Shown in pieces: positions 9,431 through 21,500 of a stretch of 64,000 nt of DNA. A program made the translations under genes and the position numbers. Source of the DNA: Bursaphelenchus xylophilus (lineage: Eukaryota; Nematoda; Chromadorea; Rhabditida; Aphelenchoididae); the NCBI GenBank assembly GCA_904066235.2, contig CAJFCV020000003.1:4712001-4776000 (forward strand). Reading direction: 5' to 3'. The notes beneath the pieces are model-generated. The model was not told the DNA's origin, made no database searches, and saw only the letters and a program-made list of their open reading frames with translations. Position 1 is the stretch's first letter. Each line of letters starts with the position of its first letter.

Positions 9431-9458
9431 TTTTAAAGTCAGTGTCTCTAATTTGCAT
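9431..9458 (-). promoter_or_regulatory. TATA-like box and octamer of protein E
   Basis: Minus-strand TTTAAAA at 9431-9437 and ATGCAAAT at 9451-9458 lie 37 and 57 nt before the ATG at 9394. The arrangement is the same as for D. Conservation of the octamer in otherwise diverged flanks suggests function. Confidence 0.5.
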
Positions 9459-9925
9459 CAAAATGATGAGGTGTAATTGCCTTTCCCATTGGGACATAGA
9501 ATCTATAGAATATTCGGTCTCAATATTACCAGCGAAATTAATTTTTTAGTCTCATCGTCAGTCCATAAAAATAAATGCTTCCCATTATCCAGCATTCCTT
9601 TTGTTATAATTAAAAATCTGGTGTAAGAATTAACCACATGGCTGACAATGACAACCTGTAATATAATATTATAAACGGATTAATTACGGTCGCCACATTT
9701 TAACAGAGACCAAAGCATCACAAAGATATGTTCGCAGTTTGTTTAACCAATTATCAGTATACAAAAAAATCGACGCGATTCCAGGTAAGGCGTATACGCC
9801 ATGTTGATCAATAACTTGGTCAATTCATCAAACCGAGGTCTCCGACCCGCTTTAACAGTCATCAAGGTGTTTAAGAATTATTTTTTCCTTCCGTTCCGTT
9901 TATTTATTTTTTCTGTTGATAAAAT
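9459..9925. other. Divergent intergenic region between E and the ten-exon gene
   Basis: Upstream space for both E (minus) and the plus-strand gene at 9926. No clear TATA box for the latter; a pyrimidine-rich TTTATTTATTTTTTCTG tract lies just before its ATG. No coding frame seen. Confidence 0.4.
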
Positions 9926-11690
9926 ATGGCTAGTTCCTTGTATTCTCTTGTTCTTCTGTTAATAGTTGTTGACACGCTTTGTAAAGGTAACCCGAGTATC
10001 CCTGAGTTATCTGAACAATTTGTTTAGCAACAGAGTCTCCAGGGTTTTACACTTTGAACTCGCAGATTTCGGAAGAGAAGGCGGATGATTTATTCAAATT
10101 TCTGACAGATCCCAGGCTTTCGATTTATTCAAAGCTAACAAATATTGAGGAGTTGGGAGCTCTAGATGAGTTATTTGATTACATCCTTACTGAGCATTCA
10201 AAGAAGCATGAAAATATAACGAAAGATGATCTTCAAGATCTCAAAAAACAATCGCTCGAGGTAGGCTTTTGAGAATTATGATTTCTATTACAAATACCAA
10301 GCAAGATTAATTTGTCATAATTTCAGGAATGGCAGGCATATTCAAATAGCAGCTTCCAAAGCCACGAAGCCACCAATCAATTCAAAAGTTTCATTCAGCC
10401 CCTTATTAATGATTATCTTGACCTTCGAAAGGAGATTCCACAAGATCAGCTGGAAAAAGACTATGGATTTTCCGCTTTATTGAACGATAAACTGATTGAT
10501 TGTAAGTACAAACATTCTCAGCGGTTGTATGATTTGCTTAGCCATTAAGACGACTGACGAATCCAGCAAAGTAATAAAAGAAGTCCTGGAAGATAAGACA
10601 AGAAGCAAGCCCATCTTGGTCAAAGAGTTTGCCGAAACTTATCCCACACAATGGGCGGATGTGTTGGATGCTGCATTAGAGTACTGGAAAAAGGAAAAGA
10701 AGTTTGGCAAGGACGTCGCGGAAATTTTGAAAGAGGTACAAACTGTTTGAATAGCATTTACGAAACAAGTTTTAGCTCTGGTCAGAGGGCAATGGCGACG
10801 GTGATTTCTTTAAATTGTACAAGGTTTTGGACAAGATCTCAAAGTTGGATGACAATAAACGGAAAACTTTCGAGGCCCTAACGCCAGTGACTGCAAAATA
10901 TTTGAACGGTTGGTTTATCGGATTGCTCACATTTTATAATTTGGCGGTATTATATGTACTTATTCTAGCCCTTATGCAATTTCCATTACTTTCAGAGATC
11001 TTGTCTCTTGCGTCGGTTATAAATAACAAAGTGCAGTTAAAGGACGACATTGCAAACCCATTGGTCACAGCCGGCGTGGCAAGTAAGAGCTGTTAAAAAC
11101 TTTTTTCTTTATAAAAATAGCAACTTGACGATTATTTTTAGAAGTGGTCAAGTTCTCGCTAAACCAGGCGTTCGAAAAGCTGAAGGAAGCCAAAAAGGAT
11201 ACCAAAAGTCTTGTGAAACTGTTAAAGAGCGACAAAGTAACGTTGTTCCATAAATTTTACAACATCAGCCGAGCCTTGCCTGAGGAGAATGTGCTGCAAA
11301 GTGGGACCAAGGACCTCGAACAGAGCGGGTTGGATAGGAAAGTGATGAGGTCCTTTGAAACTGTAAGTTGGCGTGTTTAATATAATCCATTTTTTGCAGC
11401 TGATACAAACTTATGTATCGCAAAATGGTAAAGCCAGCTACTTCTTGAATCGGGGGTTAAGTGAGGAAGGTATGATCCAATTTACCTTGTTATGGATACA
11501 ATTTCTTTAGACGGAAACTTGTTCTTGGCTGATGTCATGAATCGACTAACAAAGCCGCAACTCGAGCAACTAAAAGGACTTGTGCCCGGGGCACGGAAAG
11601 GATTGGAAGGTACAGAATTTGTGTGTATTCTAGCGTCAAAAGAGTAGCGTTGATTAATCATATTTTTTAGAGTTTATTGCCACGATGTAA
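9926..11690 (+). CDS. Secreted helical protein of unknown family, ten exons
   Basis: Ten exons fit in frame: 9926-9986, 10028-10260, 10327-10501, 10542-10735, 10776-10908, 10996-11082, 11142-11362, 11400-11469, 11511-11609 and 11671-11690, giving 430 residues. Residues 1-19 (MASSLYSLVLLLIVVDTLC) are a signal peptide. The mature chain is almost wholly charged helix, with few Cys or Trp. Loosely repeated units of hydrophobic heptads (such as ELFDYILTEHSKK and FHKFYNISRALPEE) suggest an all-alpha fold. No motif of a known enzyme, lipid carrier or protease inhibitor was recognised. Most introns are 37-66 nt. A poly(A) signal (AATAAA) lies near 11757. It sits beside the four-cysteine cluster and, like it, may be secreted. 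Confidence 0.72.
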
Positions 11691-12859
11691 CTTCGTCAAA
11701 TCGAAGTGTTCTAACGCCCCTCCTACAATTCACAGTTTTAACTTTTGTTTTGTAGAAATAAAAGCCGAGTGTTTCCGGTTTCTCCTTTGTTCTTGCAGGA
11801 TACCTTTGCCAAATGACTGTTCCGAAAGCCGCTAATTAAAAAATGCCTAATAACGGGAAATGACATTCTTTTTTCGCTTAAAACATAAATTAAGTGCCTC
11901 CGGGTCGAATAAGCCATTAAAACAGTTAATATTGAGAGCGTGTCAAGTCCTTCATCCCATTTTGTGGCTTCTCCGTTCTCTGATTTCTTTTTCTGAAATC
12001 CAAGCTCTTCGTTTCAACGGGCCCGGAGGGGGATAAAGGGACTTTTGAGACACTCAAAAATGCGCACTTTTCACTCTCGACACACACTTTAACCTCAGGC
12101 CCAAGGAGACGTAAGAATAAAGGGTTTTTATGCTTATTCCTCCGAAATATTGAGGAATGTGTCATGTTCTCTGTTTTCAGGGTGGGTTTACTCTGCTGAT
12201 TAAATTGACCTCTCTACATTGGATTAAGCAAATATTAAACATTCTTTTCACAGGTTTTGATGCCGATTTTTCTTCCCTTTTAAGCCGCTACTTAGTTTCA
12301 TAATAAATTGTTTGAGATTAGCCCTCAAAGTAATCGCGAGTAGTCTCAGACCTTTGAGCGATTAGAGGTTATGTTCCTGCTGAGTTCTTTTGATTTTTAA
12401 GGCCTTTGTTTCTATGGAGAGTAAAGTGTACCACATGTAAACAAGTCTAAGAATGGAGTAAGCCCTTTTTAAGACTTGAAAGAGTGGCAAAAAGGGCGTA
12501 ATTGGATAACAGGATAAAGATATCCAACTTTTAGAGGCTTTATCGGAAAATGTTTTAGTTTACCCTTTTTCAAAGGGTTGTACGAAAATAAAGAACCATG
12601 TCGTTCATTGTTTTTTACATTTGGAAGTTTTTGGTTTACAAAAAAAAAGCCCTCCGAAAAAACCCATCCAGTTCGGAATCCTTAATCTGGCTTACATTAC
12701 ACATACGTGCATTGCATCGGAAGCCGGCGTTTTCTTGGAAAACAAGTGTATCTTTATACATCCAGACCTTTGGCATTTACTTAATATTTCCCCGGCTTTC
12801 ATACTCGCGAGTTTTGAGAGAAAAACTATTTTTGAAAGAAGTTTGTTTTTAGTTTCAAA
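11691..12859. other. Intergenic stretch
   Basis: Contains the poly(A) signal of the preceding gene near 11757. Minus frame 11926-12165 and plus frames 12598-12863 lack domain or splice support. Nothing else seen. Confidence 0.4.
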
Positions 12860-14777
12860 ATGAAGTTACTTATAATGGCGATGTGTTTATTACTTGCGAT
12901 TATGCCCATAAGTACAGAGATCTGCCCACTGGTTGTGCACCAAGTGTGCAATGACAGGCACAAACAACTCAGATGCGTTTGCGCAATGAGTTTGGATGAG
13001 GTAAGTGAGTGTTGTAGAAGATTATTTTTTTGCGATGTTAGTGCAACAACCGTATTTGCTTGTGACCTAAGGGTGTAAAAAATATTTTTTTACTGAAGTG
13101 TACTTACTCAAATTAATGCTCCATTTCTATGGTAAGAACTGCAATAAGTGCTTGTGTGATTTCCTTGGGACAAGTTTCATTCACGCCATGAGCTCGCAAT
13201 CAAAAACTGCCCTTTTAATTCTATTCCAATAAACTTTGCACTTTCATAAACAACTAAAAATCTGGTCTTTAGGAGCCACCACCGGAACAAAGTTGTTCGA
13301 ACATTGTAAAGGTGGAGAATGTGAACGACTTCGAAGCCGTCAGCGTCATCTTCAAACTCGACAACGCCGCCAGATCGCTGAAATTCTTCCCCGAAGAGAA
13401 ATTCAGAGATCAGTTAGCGAGTCTGCTAAAGATCGAAGGGGTGAGTTATAAAGTTGGCATGGCATTACTAACAATTAAACTTGCAAAATACACAGTGCTC
13501 AGGGTAAAGACCAGTTTGTTGACTTTTACTCATTGATTGGCCAAATGATGGATTGAAAAATTATTAAAATAACTTTGCCAGTTCTTGACCCAGACCCACG
13601 TCAAACTCTTTCCGCTCATCAGATCACTCAAAAAATCGACGAAACAAAAGAGTTCAGAAATTGAAATTGATTGCTAATTACTCGAAAACAGGAAACAGGT
13701 GATAAGTAATCGGACAATTTCCGGCAATACAACGCTTTTGCATTCCGAGGAGAACAAAACAAGTACTGTAGCCTCCGGAAATTAGTCACAAATTTAACAA
13801 ATTCCTCTAGGTGGTATTGAACTGAACTTTACACTTGAGCAAAAGACACTGTAGCAGAAATCTAGAATAGTTGAGATACGTGACAATCTAATGAATGATA
13901 ATCGAAGCTTTTTTGACAATGACAGTGTAATGATTAGATTAAAAAACTACTGCATAAGTAACCTTGTCCGATTGCTAAACTTCACAACTCTTTTCAGAAC
14001 GACATCTTAATCCTGAGGGTCCATTGTCTCGATCCGGAAAAGAAGTTCGCTGTTCAATTTGTTGTCGTCAAAAACGAAGACGACGATGAAGATAACGACG
14101 GAATAAAGGATTCAGAAGACACTGAGGACTCCAGAATCCCCTTTGCCCAGAACTATTTCATCGATTCTGATGTGATTGTGAGGAAGTTGAAGGTGGTCGG
14201 AGCCCTCAACAGTTTGGCCGGCCTTAGGGTTGACAGCATTATCAAGGTGAGCAATGTTTAAAGGTCTTAAGAGCAATTTGACCAGCTCTTCCAAGGGCAT
14301 GATATCAGAGTCGCGACGGAACTTCCGCAAATTTTTTCTGAATTTTTTTGACCGGAAAATTCAAAAAACTTTGACCTTTAAAGAAAACTGCTCTAAGGTG
14401 ATCATGACGTCTCGATCCATCAAAAAAAGTATTCGAAATCACAAGAGATGTGGGTGGGATGTGATTTATCATGATGACAAGGAAACAAGAGAGTTTGGGT
14501 TTTTGGAAATTAGATTTGTTTTCAAAAACATGAAGAAATTCGATGACAATTTACATTTCTTCTTAAAAGCATTGTAAAAAAGACTATGAGGATCTTTAAA
14601 CTCTAGAAAATTACTGTTCAGGTCACAACACTGTACCCGATGGAAGCCTACGTTGACAACACCGTCCTCCTTTTCCAGGCCGCCCTGGCCGCCGTCTTTG
14701 TCTTCCTCACCTGCCTTTGTGGCTGCTGGATAGCGTGCAAACGGAATGATTACGAAGCGGATCTTCAGAAGAACTGA
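12860..14777 (+). CDS. Single-pass type I membrane protein
   Basis: Four phase-0 exons (12860-13000, 13273-13440, 13998-14246, 14622-14777) encode 237 residues. A signal peptide (MKLLIMAMCLLLAIMPIST) is followed by a cysteine-rich stretch (ICPLVVHQVC, RCVCAMS, QSCSN). Next comes an alpha/beta-like region (residues about 60-130) whose strand-helix pattern (VNDFEAVSVIFKLDN, EEKFRDQLASLL) recalls SEA-like ectodomains. An acidic linker (NEDDDEDNDG) follows. Residues about 200-224 form a membrane helix (VLLFQAALAAVFVFLTCLCG), then a short basic and acidic cytoplasmic tail. The SEA-like reading is inference from pattern only. AATAAA at 14868-14873 marks the 3' end. It is probably a cell-surface protein; partner unknown. 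Confidence 0.75.
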
Positions 14778-15522
14778 TTCCCTTTCTATCTCAGCTTTAT
14801 TCACTTTTTTCCTCAGCCTCTTCAAGACATAATCAACTGTAGGTCACTTAATATGTAACATTTATTCAATAAATATGATCTTTCGGTAAGCAAATATAAA
14901 ATTCTGGTATTTGAGAGACTTTTTCGCCTAGAAAGGGCGATTGGCTGGGTTCCTGAGCTCGATGAAATCACGGAATTTTTTAAAATTTTGCACAAAACAC
15001 TCAGAAATTGGAAGAAATTGGCTTATCTCATCGAATTCGTGGATCCCAAGCCTCGCGAACAAAGTAACCGGCACATGGATAGACACTCGAGGAAAGACAA
15101 CGATCGTATTTAAATAAACATCCGCTTTCGGGCGTCCCAAATACACAAAATGTACAATATGGTCGGTTTAAACACTTCCAAAGTGTAAGTGAGCGGGAGA
15201 ATTGGCATAAAATGTCTTTGGAATCATTTAAAACTCGCTTAGATTTGTGTTAATAGCATGCTGAATCACTTAAAGGCACTTAGAATTGCATTGGAATCAT
15301 GGTCGGTCTTACTGTAACATTTCAAGTACTGTAATTTTGAGATTGGTTTGATTTTAACTAGACAAAAGTCTAAAAAACTAAACAAGTCGATAAAAATCTA
15401 GTGTGTTCTGCCTAAAAAAAGGTGTGTAGAATACGGTAAGACCTCCAGAATTCGGCTGAATATTGTAGCATTTTACAATTACCCAATAGAAAACTGTGTA
15501 CAGGAATTACAAAGAGCCGAGG
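14778..15522. other. Intergenic stretch with one weak candidate frame
   Basis: Poly(A) signal AATAAA at 14868-14873. A minus-strand frame at 14928-15146 (72 codons, no ATG, contains VTLFARLGIHEFDEISQFL) has protein-like composition, but no clear splice sites or start. It could be an exon of an unseen gene. Confidence 0.3.
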
Positions 15523-16206
15523 TCATGGGACTGTGGGACTAGCCGGTGGCTGCTGTTCCGACCGTTTCTTCGCCTCCTGATGACATTTCCGTTCCTTTTT
15601 TGAGCCCTTCAATGAATTGGTGATGAACTTCAAAAGCCCAGCTGTAATCGGGGTCTTATCCTTACTCGAATCTGTGGATTTTGTTGACGATCTGGCCGAT
15701 GAATTCCTCTCCAATTTGTCTCCAGACGTCGAGGGACAGGAAGAAACTGTAGACATCACGGACTCGGGTCGATTCTCATCGTTTTTCCGCGCCAAATCGA
15801 CCACCGGATACTTGGCCAGCTTGCCATGTCGCTCGGGAGTTGGCTCGTCGGCCGGACTCGACGGACTGGCCAGACAAGTGGAGAAGCTGGACTGGCACAT
15901 GGCCGGCGTCGAAGCGGTCGTTGGCGCCAAAGGAGGGGCCATTTCAACGCCCTCGGCGATGGCGTCAAGGGGTTTCCTCTTGATGATCGAACCCTTGGGC
16001 GGCGATCCCTTGCCCGAGGCCAAGTTCCCCACACTTTGGGCGTTCCGTTGTCGCGTCTTCTGTTGTTGTTGCACCTGTTGTTTTCGAGCATTGGCGTCGG
16101 CGAAGTCTTGGAGACTCTGCGCTCGACTCCTCACGTTCTTGATGCGAGGAGGGAGAGGCCGCGATGGAAACAACTTCATGTCTTTGGTTACGATCGGAGC
16201 CAGCAT
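15523..16206 (-). CDS. Disordered basic/serine-rich protein, terminal coding exon
   Basis: One long minus-strand exon codes for 227 residues from an ATG at 16206 to TGA at 15523. It is preceded by a clear acceptor (GATTTCAG, exon from 16213), so the ATG may be the start after cis- or trans-splicing, or coding may continue upstream in the same frame. Composition is low-complexity: a basic Pro-rich start (KLFPSRPLPPRIKNVRSRAQ), a Gln-rich patch (QQVQQQQ), Ser/Thr/Pro-rich centre, and a short amphipathic tail (TAGLLKFITNSLKG) before a Lys-rich end. No catalytic domain. It is probably a regulatory or cytoskeletal-type protein. Its upstream side is the CpG-rich block with GCACNGTGC sites, which may be its promoter. 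Confidence 0.6.
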   Translation of the reverse strand: MLAPIVTKDMKLFPSRPLPPRIKNVRSRAQSLQDFADANARKQQVQQQQKTRQRNAQSVGNLASGKGSPPKGSIIKRKPLDAIAEGVEMAPPLAPTTASTPAMCQSSFSTCLASPSSPADEPTPERHGKLAKYPVVDLARKNDENRPESVMSTVSSCPSTSGDKLERNSSARSSTKSTDSSKDKTPITAGLLKFITNSLKGSKKERKCHQEAKKRSEQQPPASPTVP

Positions 16207-16499
16207 TCTGGACTCTGAAATCAGCGAAATTAAATTAATTCGGCTAATAAATTAAATTATTTTTGTTTATCCGACGCGATTATACCATAGAAAATAACAA
16301 AATACAACATATAATCCGACATTCAATTAATCCGGAAACATCTCAGGGTGGAAGCCTTTTTTGAACCCTCAGGGAAAGTTCAGAGATCGACTTTTCTCGA
16401 TGAGTGCTCGTTCGGAAGGCGCCGTAAACAATAGTATTTACTATTTATGCAAAACAGACGGTCTGGTATTCAAATTCGGTTGTTCCCGCCAAAAAATTT

Positions 16500-18500
16500 A
16501 AAAGCGATCAGAAACTATGCAATTTTTTGATTCTGCAATTAATAAATCTCGCTGGCCAAACATCAAGGAAATCAGAAACCGCGATCCGAAACGTTCCCAA
16601 GAAACGGAACGCTCTCTTCCCCTGCGACGTAACAAAACATGTCCCCGAACCAATCGGAGACCGTTCATTTGCACAAAGAAAAAAAGAAAAATCGAAAAGA
16701 AAAGACTGCACCGTGCAAAGGAATTAAAATGCACTGTGCGCTCTCTCGATCAACACATGCTTCTCTTCCGCACGGTGCAACGAAAAATGAGTCGAGAAAA
16801 TGCACGGTGCAAACGAAAATCAGAGAAGAAAAGAATCGCTGAAAAAGAAAGGTCGAAAACTGCAGTCGCCTTTTAAATTTGCACGGTGCACTTTCCGACA
16901 AAGAAGAAAAAGAGCTGCACCGTGCACGACGCAATGATAAATCGCACAGTGCAATGCATGAAAACAACGAATTTGAAGAAGAATGCGCAGTGCGATCGAC
17001 CAAAAGAGCCGTACGGCACTGTGCAGTTTCTTTCAAAACATCGTCGCCGGGTTTTATCGCTTCTCTGTCCGCGACATCCGGGCGCCCGCCCAGTTTGGCG
17101 GTTTCGCAATCAGCTGTTCCCCGGTCACAATCAGTGGCGACAAACCACACAAGAAAGAGTTCGGCGACGGGATGACGAACACGGGTTTCTTCTTCGAATC
17201 CCGTCGCCGCAAATCGGGGTTCCCCGTCGTTGGAAGAGAGCGACTGGAAACCGCCCTCCTTTCCGATTCCCCGAATTCAGCGCGACTTCAGAGCGTCAAA
17301 AGAGGGGAAAACTGGGATTGCGACAGAAATGTCGCTGTTCTTCAAAGATCACTCCTGAGCCGCAAAAAAGAGAGAACGGTTCCAAACCGCACAGTGCTTT
17401 GGTGGCTCGGCCACTGAGAGACTCGGACCTTGGCCACGGAGCGAGAGCTCGGCTTTCTGTGACCATTCTCCCTGAGGGCTCGATTCAAAAACAACCCCTC
17501 GGGCATGAGAAATAATGGCCATTCCAACGGGACAGCAACAACATGTTGTCGCAAAAAAAATCCAGTGCACAGTGCACGAATGAAAACAATGCACAGTGCA
17601 AGACAGTTGCATGCACAGTGCACTCAAACCGATTTTCTGGAAATCATCCGCACAGTGCAAAAAGCTCGAAATTTCTGCGACAACAAAAACAAAAGGATTT
17701 GCACTTTTGCGACCAAAAGCAAAAAATCGCAACATTGCAAATGGAACGCGACACCCAATCCTCCAAACACGCGCAGAACGAAACGCGACATCCTGCGAAC
17801 GTGCAGTCCGCGTCCAATGGGAAAACGAATGGAAAATGTGTCGCGGCCTGGAACGCGACCCCTGGCCAAAAAGGTGAGATCGCGATGACTGGGATCGAAG
17901 GGCGGAGAACCCGAACCGACCAAGCGGACTGGCGACAGCTTCGACCAGACCTCGGTTTCCCGCCCATCCCGCGACAAGACCCTCACCCCCTTCTGGAAAA
18001 ACAGCCGCTTCCCAATGAACGGTGCGGCGAAAGGGAATGTGGAAAGAGAGAGAGAAGCCAAGGGCCGGCCCGCACGGTGCGACAAAAAACCCGGCCAAAC
18101 GAGGGCACGACCGCACCGTGCGAGGATCGAGTCCGGGCGCACCGTGCAATGGACGGGGGTCCGAGTGTGAAAACAAGAAAATGGGTCGGCCCGCGAATGG
18201 AGGGGCTGTGTCGCGGGGAGAAGAAGAGAGAGTGCGTCATTCGCCCCCGAATCCATTGAAAGCGAGCATCGTTCAAACAAGAATGGGGCGAGTCAAAGGA
18301 TTTCTGTGAGTGGGAAGAAAAGGGATTGTAACAAAAGAGGAGAGCGGCCAGAAAGGAAGAGAAATGAAGATATGGAAGGGCCTCCGAAGAGGGTGGAAGG
18401 GCACAAAAATATTGTGGAGACTGGAGAGATTGGACGGAGGAGGGACCGGGGCCAAGAGCGACGGAGACATCGCACGGTGCACTCTCAAAAGGCCCGATTT
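16500..18500. repeat. CpG-rich block with about 18 GCACNGTGC near-palindromes
   Basis: GCACNGTGC occurs at 16708, 16731, 16770, 16802, 16881, 16917, 16944, 17026, 17399, 17577, 17591, 17613, 17650, 18072, 18113, 18139 and 18472 (start positions), with a GCGCAGTGC variant at 16985. All four central bases occur, and flanks often extend the match to TGCACNGTGCA. Elsewhere in the window I found it only at 20971, 45796, 60604 and 60937, the last three also in CpG-rich blocks. The block has higher GC than its flanks and spurious open frames on both strands (for example 17349-18176 minus). Inference: a homotypic cluster of binding sites for a dimeric factor in a promoter or enhancer. Confidence 0.65.
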
Positions 18501-21500
18501 CTCAACGAAATTCATGCCCAAACCGGGGACCCAGGCAGTCTTTGTCTCTGGATTCCAACGCCTCTGGCCTTTCTCTGCTTCTCTGTCGTCTCTCCTTTTC
18601 CTAAAGGCTCTCTAATCTCTCTGCGCTCTCTTATATTCCCCTTGTCTCTAGTTAATCGAATAGTCTAGGGCTTTAATGGAAGGAGTTTACCAAAGTTGGG
18701 ACTTGAAAAAAGGTGATATCATGGTAATTAGAGGAGGAAACGTTGAGCAAAGAATTGTCAAAGTGATGTCAACGTAGCATAACAGTAATCCGAATTAATG
18801 AAAGTTCCAGAAGAACCAATAAAGAGAGGGATGTAACAACTTTTCTTATCGCAAAAAATAGCTGATGTTGATGTTTATATCGAGAATTTAGAAACGGAAT
18901 GTCAATTCAAGTACAAAGTCGTTAAATCCAATGATAAAAACACTTAAAAATACAATCAAGAAGGACGTATCTCAATAAAACAAATCTGATGCAACGAGAG
19001 CAGTTAATTGTAAGTTAATTTCCCTCCAAAATTGTTTCCCAAATCAAAATTCCTCCTCCGAGATGGTCAAAAAATGAAATGATCTAATGCCCTGAGGGCG
19101 TTAATGACCTTATTTGTTGCAACAAAATCGAAATTATAGAAGGAAACAAAACGTTTTATATTGAAGTTTGTTTGAAAAGGCAAAAAAATAAATAATCGGA
19201 AAGAAAACAATTACCGACTTCCTTAAATAGTAATCTCATTCCCGCAAAGTGAGGGTGTGGGAAAACAGTAGCCAGAAAATGAAAAACTTGACAAAAGTTC
19301 AAAATCCCTCAACAAGACACTCAAAATACTGGCTCATCCCCTTAGAGCAAGAGCGAATTTGTCAAAAACGAAAATAAATACCAAATTGGGGCAAGGATTG
19401 CGTCAGAAGTAACGAGAAATCTTCTTTTGTGCGACCAGAAGGCTCCAGAATTCTGATTCATTTGGAATTTAAATAAGAAAAACTTTGGGAAACTTCTGAT
19501 CACTTTTCCTTCCAAAACCAAAATGACGTCAGTTGCGATGATGTAAAGATGATAATTTAAGAATTTGTGGGAGGAAAGGCTACGAGAAAACATCAGAAAT
19601 CAAAAGATTCGTAGAAAAATTGCGGTCGATCAAAACAAAAAAACCAAAAAACTTTAAAGAAACCATCTGCCTGAGGCATGAATAATTTCTAGGCCTGACT
19701 CATTTTATTCCAGCGATTTTAACAGCTTTGGCCCATTGTCTAAAGCACGAGTACTCGGAAATTCCAGAAGTCAGGTGAAAAAGAAGCAATCCAGAAAAGA
19801 AATTGTTTGAACTTCAACTCCGAATTATAATTGTATGGAAATCGTGAGAAGAAAAAAAACATTTACCGAGTAGTATGGTATTATACCACACAAGATCTGT
19901 ACAAAATTGCACGTTATTAATGTTCAGGAAACTCCAGATGAAAAGGTGAGAAAAATGATGACATTACAGAGATAAATCAGGACTAAATTTATATTAGCTC
20001 GGAACAAAAACACAGGCATGAAAAGACGAAACTTTTTTCTGACGTCGAATCCTGTGAAAGTAAACGCATGAAAGGGATTACAACAGCTCTTCAAACAAGT
20101 CATAAAAAAGTGTAGGATGAGTAAATTCGAGGGAAAATCGGAATGTAAACATCAAGTTTCACGTTGGAGTTATGCGACTTGTGCGAAATCAGCTTCAAAA
20201 CCCGCAATAGGCTTGAATTTAGATAGATTAGTTGTTAAAATGTAAAGACAATTAACCCCGCAGCACACCTCCAAAACGATATCAAACGTGCAAAAGAAGG
20301 ACACGTCAAGACTTGAATTATTGTTCCGAAAGGAAAAATTTCCATTTCCGACAAAGTTTTTTGGGCTTTTGAATTCTCCAGTTTCCGTTCAAAGACTGGG
20401 ACATTTTCATTGTTCGAACACTCCAGATATTCAGAATACGTATTCAAATTTATGGAAACACAAGTGTTCTTTTTGAATACGAAACACTTTCCAACGATCC
20501 ACGTGATCCCCTAAGGGGCTTTACGTAAAAAGTTCAAAAAACAGTTAAAAATGTTGGAATTGGAAGATCAACTTCGAACTTTGACCCACCGTCACCCCCG
20601 TAATTGTTAACCGCTTTAATTAATGGTATTTCGGACTCATCGGCCGCGCCTAAATTGTTGTTCCAAAACCCCCCGCCAGAACCGGAAATTGTCGGGAAAA
20701 CAGCGTTCCTCGGCTGGAAAGTCCTCAGGAATCGAAAAAAAACGAGGAAGGTAAAATATTCACATGATTTTACGGTGACAAAGCCCAAGAAAACAAAAAC
20801 TTTTTTGCCTTTTATAGACCTTATCTAATCGAAAGCAGAAGACAGAATGGAAAAGTTACGAAATCCTCGTATTTTGTTCACATTCGGTGATCAGAGAGCG
20901 TCACAGAAACGTTTATCACTTCCACAGTCATGCATTTTGTTGCCAACAGCATGTGATATTACACTGCAATGCACTGTGCGGTTTCTGAATCGATCACAAA
21001 GAATTGATATGACCTAATTTATCGCCGAACTTTGGAATAGCAGGGTTTGCAGTGAGAACGGGAGTTTAATTTGAATATCGTTGCTCCCACGAAACAGGAA
21101 GCATTTTGCGAAAATGGCCACAGATGGTGTAACATAGGGCTACACGTGAGAGTGGAGAGAAATACGGATTTAAAAAAGGTAATACTCTTATCGATAGAGG
21201 GTTTAGAGTAAAGTAGGGCTAAAGTGGAACAGCTAAAAGCTATGATAAGAGGGAATTTAGGGAAATCAAACGATAAATTTGATTCTAAACTTGTCTATGA
21301 CCATAAGAAACAGCCAAAAAACTTATTTCTTCCGGTCCAGACAAAGTTTTTCCTCCAAAAGTCACAAAACTAACCCTTTTCAAAGGGGAAGTAACTTCCT
21401 CGAGGCAAAACAGAAAGATCAGCGCCATTGGCAGGGCCCATTTCCGAACCCATTTTTCATCGATCACAAGTCGAAATGTAAACATGATCACGCCTTGTTT

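Noticed and set aside
15160..15190. GGTTTAAACACTTCC resembling a spliced-leader RNA start
   Set aside because: Only the first few bases agree with the nematode SL1 leader, the donor is not in place and no Sm-site or stem-loop follows.
17349..18176. 275-codon minus-strand open frame (and overlapping frames of 209-238 codons on the plus strand)
   Set aside because: Lies in the CpG-rich block, where stops are rare in all frames. Composition is low-complexity, frames overlap on both strands, and the repeated GCACNGTGC sites interrupt them.
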